DNA of 64,000 bases, taken from contig NC_134538.1 in assembly GCF_050624435.1 (NCBI RefSeq), positions 111,922,437 through 111,986,436 on the forward strand. The letters are read 5' to 3'. Positions within the stretch are counted from its first letter, which is position 1. Every line of letters starts with the position of its first letter. The position numbers and the translations under genes are program-made. Of the stretch, positions 57,730 through 64,000 are shown one piece after another. Below the pieces are notes generated by a model, which did no database searches, was not told where the DNA came from, and saw only the letters and a program-made list of their open reading frames with translations. The DNA comes from Tenrec ecaudatus. Taxonomy: Eukaryota > Chordata > Mammalia > Afrosoricida > Tenrecidae.

Positions 57730-59188
57730 AAGAATAGGAGACATATAGAAATTGAAGCCTCTGGATGTGAAAAGAACATGCCCACTGACACTCTTCTCCC
57801 GGTTTTTATGTGCCGAGAAAAACGCAGTGTTTTCTACTGCTAGTATGTCTCACTCTCAGGCCCCTGCTTTCTGTTCTGTAGACGCACTCCCCAGTGCACA
57901 CCTTTCTCCAAGAATTAATGTGAAGAAAATAAAATGCATAATTATAAAACGTTAGTGTTGATTGCATGTTGAAATGAGGGTATGTTACCTCATTGGGTAA
58001 ACAAAGTATGTTAAAATGAATTTCATTTCTGCCTTTTCATTTTAAAAACAGGACTGTTAGAAAAATCACAGACATGGCTCACATGTCTCTTTGGATAACT
58101 CCGAACCGTACCTTAATTCACTTAACAGCAGGTGGCACCTTAGTTTCTTCCATGATTGTCTTCTGACTCTTCTGGTCAGTTCCTTCCTTGGCGTATGTCC
58201 TTCCTTTGAAGCTCTACTTCCTTGGAATTCTCCAGACGGGGCTTGCCGTGCCGAGCACTGGGTCCCCGTCCTATCTGTGGTGCATGCCTGTGAGCATTGT
58301 GTGCCGTGTTCAGCACGAGGAAGGTTTGGTCCCCCTGGCAGAAGAATTGCTTCCCCTCCAGCTTTACCCCACTATCATCCACCTGTTTTCTTCCGTTTGG
58401 GCTTTCCTCCGCCTCTACCCTCCAGGGTGGCATTTCCGATGGGACGCAGGTGCTCTTAGAGAAAGCGTAGCGAAGTTTTCCCTTTCTTGGTATTGAATTT
58501 CTCTGGAATGTTGCTCTCCTTCTTCCCCCACCACAACTTCGTGAACTTTCTTTAAAGCTCCACGCTTACCGTATTACTTAAGCCACAGCTGAGGGCCTGC
58601 TCCCCTCTGGTCGGAATGTGTTGTGACTGCTCACCACTTAAGCTATGGAGCTGGCGCCTCCTTCTCTCTCTTGACAACCACAAGAACACTTAGATAGAAG
58701 AACCACTGGCATTACCTCCTAAGTGAGTGGATGGGCGCATATTATTTTTAGATGAGCTTGACTTATGTATAGGCAGCACATCACTTTTCTATATAGACTG
58801 CTGATTCTAGCCCAGCACGAGTTGCCGAATCCCTGATCCAGCTCTCCTGACGATCTCTCCCGAAGTCGCTCTCCTGCCGCTGCAGAGCAGCGGGTGCTGG
58901 GGTCTTCTTTTGAAGATGATTTCCGATGGACCTTCCTTGACGGGGGGTGGGGTGTATGTGGGAGAACGCTTCTTTCATTTTGTGGTGATTGTTTCGGCCT
59001 CTGTGCCGCGGCTCTCTCTCTGTAGAGGACGGACCTCCCACAGTCTGCTCACAGCTCTGTCATCCGCACTGTGGACGGCGTGGTCTGTATACTTTCCTGA
59101 CCCCTTAAAGAAGGTGGACCCGTGTGCTCCTTGTATAGCCCGTGTCTGGTATAGAGCTGGCCATGCAGTGCTAGCTGAAGGAGGGAAA

Positions 59189-59217
59189 GGAGGAGGAGGA
59201 GGAGGAGGAGGAGGAGA
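59189..59217 (+). repeat. (GGA)n tract
   Basis: About nine GGA units, the purine side on the + strand. Confidence 0.9.
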
Positions 59218-59466
59218 ATGGATGTAAGAGCAGAGACTAAGCCAGGTACACAGCACTGCCTCAAACTGTAAGAAAGGACTCTGGACCCTAAATCTTTACC
59301 ATCAGGAGATTTTTCTTTCTCATTGGTTACTTGAAGACTAGAATCTTCCATCTCAATCTATTAGAATGGGCAAAGACTAGCCATGGTGTAGTGTTTGTTC
59401 TTTTCATCGCATGACTCATTATTAGGACTCCCACTAAAGAAGCTTAGTGGAAACCACAGGGCTTGC

Positions 59467-59537
59467 AGTGTTTCGTTCTGTTGTTCACAGGGTCGTTGTG
59501 GGTCAGACTGATTCAGTGGCACCCAACAACAACCACA
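59467..59537 (+). mobile_element. RTE LINE 3' tail
   Basis: GCAGTGTTTCGTTCTGTTGT, TCACAGGGTCGTTGTGGGTC and ATTCAGTGGCACCCAACAAC match the last ~70 bp of the RTE and end in an (AAC)n tail. Confidence 0.85.
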
Positions 59538-59768
59538 GTGCAAAGCAGTGTATTACCTGATTCCTCCGGGAAACCATATGGAAAATTTCAGTTGGTATCC
59601 AAGAATCTAGGTCTGCATGCAGTGGACAACTTAATGTAAAAAATGGGGAATTTGGGGGGCATTTCTAACTTCAAGCATAAATACTGATACTTCTTTGGAC
59701 TTTATTTGAAAATGTTGTTGGAAAATATTAAGGGGATTTTTATTAATAAAATGCCCTTTCACTTGTAG

Positions 59769-59859
59769 GTTGGGAGGTGGCTGGAGATCATATCCAGAGT
59801 GGAGCTGGAGGCTCTGATAATGATTACCTGATCCTCAACTTGCATATCCCAGGATTTAA
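59769..59859 (+). CDS. ELAPOR2: ELAPOR2 internal exon J
   Basis: The 91 bp exon starts with GT completing Gly, then [20 protein letters not shown] and ILNLHIPGF plus AA. No cysteines. The acceptor TTTCACTTGTAG has a short pyrimidine tract. The donor is GTAAGG at 59860. AA plus G of exon K restores Lys. Confidence 0.97.
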
Positions 59860-61977
59860 GTAAGGAAACAAGCCCTGATTCTCTTCTGTGAGATTCCTCA
59901 CCCTGTTTCCCATGAAAACAATTGCAGAATGATTGTCATTTTAAGCTGTGCTAGTATCGTAAAGGCTCAGAAAGTAAATGGTCACAGGATAGTGTATTCT
60001 ACTCAAGAATAGCTAGAGAATCGGGGGTTCTCTGTTCTACGTTAGGCAGATGACACTGAACAAGGTTAAAATGTGATATCCCGATGCTATGACAACCATA
60101 ATTCTTAGGTGCTTAATCAAGAGAAATCATACTCCAAGTGATCTGCAGGAGTTTCTTTTGGCTTATTTATTTTTCTCAGTGTCACACATAAAATTTGTGT
60201 TACAGATTCTTTAATTCCCCCTCCTTTTGTTTTCCATATTTGGAATTTCCAAATTAGAGTCTTTTCTCTCTCATTTTGCTTTTGCATGGGCAGCAGAGCT
60301 TGAGTGAGGAAGGGGGTACGATGGGGGAAGACATCAGGGGAAGATAAGAGCATGCTTTTTACGGGCATGAAGGTCAACAAACAGATCTGGAACTAGTTAC
60401 AGGCCTTTCTCTTTTGTTGTTGTTTTGCTGTTTTGTTTTTGTGCTTATTAACATGTCTGCATGTCTATCTAGATAACATAGGCGGGATAAACAATGCAGA
60501 GGGGAAACAATGGGGACCTGTGATGGGGGTGGGGTGGAGTTGAGAGACACAGGAGAGGGCCAGGAAGGGGGGTTGCCAACAAATCCAGGGACAAGGGAAC
60601 AGCAAGTGATCTAAAATTGATGGTGAGGAGGGTGTAGGATGCCTGGTAGGGCTTGATCAAGGGAAATGTAGCTGAAAGGAATTACTGAAATCTGAATCAA
60701 GGCCAAAAATGATGGTGGGACAAGAAGAAAGTAAAAGGAAATAGGGGAAAATCTAAGAGGCAACAGACATTTATAGAGGTCTAAATATAGGCATAGGTAG
60801 ATAAGTAAATAGGTAAATACAGATCTAAATACAGGCATCAGTCTAAATACAGCCATAGGTACATAGGTAAATAATTTATATAAACGATAGGGAAATAGAG
60901 CTATATACATATATGTATATGTTAAGTATTAAGGCAGCAGATGGGCATTGGACCTCTACTCAAGCACTCCCTTAACCCTAGAACACTTTGTTCTAATAAC
61001 CTGGCATTCTGTGATGCTCACCTTCCCGATATGCTTGCTGAAGACAAAGCGGGTGCATAAGCAAATGTGGTGAAGAAAGCTGATGGTGCCTGGTTATCAA
61101 CAGATATAGCATCTGGGATCTTAAAGGTCTGAAGAGAAATAAGCGGCCATCTACCTGAGAAACAATAGAGCCCACATGGAAGAAGCACACCAGCCTGTGT
61201 GATCATGAGGTGTCAAAGGGATCAGGTATTCAGGCATCAAAGTACAAAAAATCAAATCATTGAGAATGAGGGGGTGTGTGGAGTGGAGACCCAAATCCCA
61301 TCTGTAGACAATGGTACAGTTCCTCACAAGGGTCACCAGGAAGAGATGAGCCAGTCAGAGTACAGTTTAGCACCAATGAAACATACAACTTTCTTCTAGT
61401 TCTTTAATGTTTCCTCCCTACCCACTACCATTATCCCAATTTTACCTTACAAATCCAGCTAGACCAGAGCATGTACACAAGTTTAGATATGGGCTCGCAA
61501 TATAGGGAATCCAGGACAGATAAACACCTCAGGACCAATAATGAGAGTAATGATACCAGGAGGGGAAGGGAAAGGTAAGGGGAGAAAGGGAGAACTGATC
61601 ACTATGATCATATATAACCCCCTCCCAGGGGGATGAACTACAGAAAAGTGGGTGAAGGGAGACAGTGGTTGGTGTAAGACATGAAGAAAATAATAATTTA
61701 TATATTATCAAGGGTTCATGAGGGAGTATGAGGGAGGGGGGTAAATGAGCTGATACCAAGGGCTCATGTAGAAATAAAATGTTTTAAAAATTATGACAAC
61801 ATATGTATAAAGGTGCCTGACACAATGGATGGATGGATTGTGATAAGAGCTGTAAGAGACCCCAATAAAATAATTTTTTTAAAAGTGTTTTTATGCTTAA
61901 TAAAAAAGTAGGTTAGTTTTGCTCCAAATTATATTTGGAATGCACGGTAAATAATGCTGTTTTATTCCGTCGAATAG
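59860..61977 (+). other. ELAPOR2: ELAPOR2 intron J-K (2,118 bp)
   Basis: 59860-60384 unassigned; 60385-61886 is L1; 61887-61977 is the remaining splice acceptor region. The acceptor is TATTCCGTCGAATAG, with purines close to the AG. Confidence 0.65.
60385..61886 (+). mobile_element. L1 3' UTR, 5'-truncated, sense
   Basis: CAGGCCTTTCTCTTTTGTTG, ATAAACAATGCAGAGGGGAA, AGGAGGGTGTAGGATGCCTG and GTGATCATGAGGTGTCAAAG are colinear with the 31157 and 55927 copies. It ends AATAAAATAATTTTTTTAAA, about 90 bp before exon K. One copy of the ~245 bp module. Confidence 0.88.
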
Positions 61978-62080
61978 GCCCCCAACATCTATGACTGGAG
62001 CCACCGGTTCTGAGTTAGGAAGAATAACCTTTGTCTTTGAGACCCTCTGCTCTGCAGACTGTGTGCTTTACTTCATGGTG
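61978..62080 (+). CDS. ELAPOR2: ELAPOR2 internal exon K (last exon in window)
   Basis: The 103 bp exon starts with G completing Lys, then PPTSMTGATGSELGRITFVF and ETLCSADCVLYFMV, ending on a codon boundary. Two cysteines. Donor GTAAGT at 62081. The next exon of the family (beginning near DINRKSTN in the protein I remember) is beyond the window. Confidence 0.96.
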
Positions 62081-63034
62081 GTAAGTGAAGGGAGGTTTCA
62101 GAAGGCAGCCTTTTAAACTTAGCGTTCGCTTTCAACTGGAATTCATTTAGCTATGGTTTCTTGGGTAAGAATTCTATTTTCTTGCCATTTTAAGGGCCTG
62201 TAAAACAGAATTTTAAATGTCTCACAAAGTCACTGATAGTTGCGCATAAAATCTCGGAAGAGAGGAACTCTTGTAGGCATATCCATCCCTTAAGGGCAGA
62301 ACTGAAAGAGAAAGGAGCCAAGGATACTGATTATTAAGTTGGTGGAAAGTTTCTTCAAAAACTATGCCCGCAACTGAATGGAAATCCTCTCCTAATAGCC
62401 ATGCAGCAATTCAAACATGAGGAGATGAAAAGGTATGCTCATAAACGAGAGTGGAAAATGAAGCTGTACAACACTTGGAAGGAAGAAAACATTTCCTTGA
62501 TTACATGAATACTTTTAGATGAAGCGCTTCACTAAATACACATCATAACTTTGATCATTGGATTTTTTTATGCAGTGTCATGCAGTATGAACTGTTAGTT
62601 TGAGAAAGGTAGCAATATAAAATTTACTAAGACTTGTTGTGGGTATTAGCAGGTTGTTAGCTAAGATGTTAGCATTGGGGTGAAGTACTGACTCTCAAGC
62701 ATGGTTTTTACTCCTCCTTCCCTCCCCTCAGCCACTCTGCAATCGCTCAGTCATTTAGTCAGCAGTTCCCCCGTGAGGTAGGAGTTGTGTGGAGATGGAA
62801 ACACTTCTTGATGATGACTAACAGCTTGTATGAAGGTAGACTATTTTGCTCTGAGAAACAAAAACAACTGAAGTAGAAAAGATCATAAATGATCACTGCA
62901 ACACATCCACCTCTTACCACAAACAACCATGAAGTGTTTAGTTCTCGCAACTCAGCCTCCTTATTTCTTTACTCTGTGAGCTCCTGTGCACACTGGAGTC
63001 ATCGCTCACAGGCCGACTCCTGCTATTCCTCAAA

Positions 63035-63225
63035 GGGTCACTGGGGGCGCAGTGGTTACGGGCTTGGCTGTTAACTGAGCGCTTGGTGATTGGTCTCCCA
63101 GCTGCTCTGCAGGAAAAAGACATGGCAGTCTGTCTCTACAAGGGTTACAGCCTTGGAAGCTTGGCGGGACATTCCCCTCTGTCCTGTAGGGTCACTCTGA
63201 GATGGACTTAACTGGATCGAAATGG
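63035..63225 (+). mobile_element. AfroSINE
   Basis: GGGGGCGCAGTGGTTACGGG head, AGCTGCTCTGCAGGAAAAAG, ACATGGCAGTCTGTCTCTAC, GGTTACAGCCTTGGAAGCTT and AGGGTCACTCTGAGATGGAC. Confidence 0.88.
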
Positions 63226-63228
63226 GTA

Positions 63229-63712
63229 TCGTGTTAGTCTGGGTAGACTAGAGGAACAAATCCATGGACACTCTCATGTCTGAGAAAGAGCAGTTGACTA
63301 ATGAGAAAACATCCCAGCTCAGTCCAGCCCATATGTCTGATACAATCTATAAAGTCCCCTTCAGAATCACAAAAGACATGCAGTGACGCTGAATGCAGGA
63401 AGATCAGTCAGTGGTGGTAGAAGCATCGCAGTGCTGACAGAGGTCTCCATGTGGCTCCACCAGTTCCCAGGGCTGCATCAGGGTAGGTCCATGTGGCTTC
63501 TTCTTAGGGATGTCTCATAGGAAGTAAACAGAGAGAGAGAGTCTCTCTTGCCTCCAAGGAGGAAATCCAGGAATTCCCATAATTCTCGGGAGAAGGCCAT
63601 GCCCACACAGACTTCATTGGCTGTGATCCAATTGACAGACTAGACTCCACCCTTTCACTCTTATCCTCTCAATCCCAAATCGACACCAGGTGACATAACT
63701 ACCACAGGCATG
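63229..63712 (+). repeat. Unclassified interspersed repeat, copy 3
   Basis: GTGTTAGTCTGGGTAGACTA start and TGACGCTGAATGCAGGAAGA centre. CATTGGCTGTGATCCAATTG and TAGACTCCACCCTTTCACTC mark the end, colinear with 1613-2112. Confidence 0.75.
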
Positions 63713-63896
63713 CTCGTTGTTTGCTCTCCAGTAGACTATTCTGAATTTTCCGGTTCATTTTTCTCATCTCCACTCTCTCATGTTGCTGTGAAAATTATCA
63801 AGCACCAGCAGTGCTATCAATACACAACCACCCCTTACCGTTACCTTCAAAACAAACAAACCAACACTATAGTAGTCGTTTGCCAAGTGTCATTCC

Positions 63897-64000
63897 AGGA
63901 CAAGTCAAAAAACAGAACAAACACCCCCACACTCACGATCATCGAGTCAGTAGGACAGGGTAGAACTGCCCCTGTGAGTTTCAGAGACTGTAATTCTTAC
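63897..64000 (-). mobile_element. AfroSINE, antisense, cut by window end
   Basis: TCGAGTCAGTAGGACAGGGT, AGAACTGCCCCTGTGAGTTT and CAGAGACTGTAATTCTTAC, the reversed 3' body; the head lies beyond 64000. Confidence 0.75.

Larger units (their letters stand above)
53063..59768 (+). other. ELAPOR2: ELAPOR2 intron I-J (6,706 bp), unassigned stretches
   Basis: 53063-54801 and 57746-59466 show nothing I can name. AfroSINE at 54802, older L1-like sequence at 55270, L1 at 55927 and an RTE tail at 59467 are listed separately. 59189-59217 is a (GGA)n run. Confidence 0.6.
62081..64000 (+). other. ELAPOR2: ELAPOR2 intron after exon K, incomplete
   Basis: 62081-63034 is unassigned. 63035-63712 is an AfroSINE followed by the unclassified repeat. 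63713-63896 is unassigned and the end is an antisense AfroSINE cut by the window. Confidence 0.6.

Noticed and set aside
1-64000. A novel defence, biosynthetic or viral system
   Set aside because: Every gene-like signal resolves to one host gene plus retrotransposons and DNA transposons. I found no retroviral provirus, no NUMT and no second gene.

Overview
This is vertebrate genomic DNA, an internal piece of one large gene with long introns. It is not microbial and holds no operon, CRISPR array or phage. Eleven internal exons on the + strand (first at 582-702, last at 61978-62080) join in frame into 468 codons of an ELAPOR2 (KIAA1324L/EIG121L)-type protein. Every junction has AG/GT splice sites, and every split codon is restored across its intron. 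The signal peptide, first exon(s), MRH domain, membrane segment and tail lie outside the window. I assign ELAPOR2 rather than the paralogue ELAPOR1 from remembered family sequence, with high confidence.

The repeats indicate the host. There are about 19 tRNA-derived AfroSINE copies, BovB-like RTE LINEs of the afrotherian type, a young L1 family with a very long 3' UTR, and three short hAT elements with the termini of SPIN ('space invader') elements. AfroSINEs mark Afrotheria. Among afrotherians, SPIN is established in the tenrec, so a tenrec such as Echinops telfairi is the best inference.

Layout. 1-581: intron. 582-702: exon A. 703-21587: a 20.9 kb intron with SPIN, RTE, AfroSINE, a mariner transposase relic, an L1 3' UTR and a retroposed tRNA-Ile half. 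21588-21783: exon B. 21784-34083: a LINE-dense intron with an RTE relic, several L1s and a 5'-inverted (twin-primed) L1. 34084-42863: exons C to G, closely spaced, with one SPIN and several L1 tails. 42864-51280: an intron with a MIR, a patterned CA microsatellite and an L1 tail. 51281-53062: exons H and I. 53063-61977: introns around exon J (59769-59859) with two long sense L1 3' UTRs, one ending about 90 bp before exon K. 62081-64000: intron with an AfroSINE and a third copy of an unclassified repeat.

The encoded segment is extracellular/lumenal: cysteine-rich modules (exons A-B and F-I) around a cysteine-poor stretch (C-E), with N-glycosylation sequons at the B/C junction and in E and H. 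I found no second protein-coding gene. Long open frames elsewhere belong to LINE ORFs, transposase remnants or chance.
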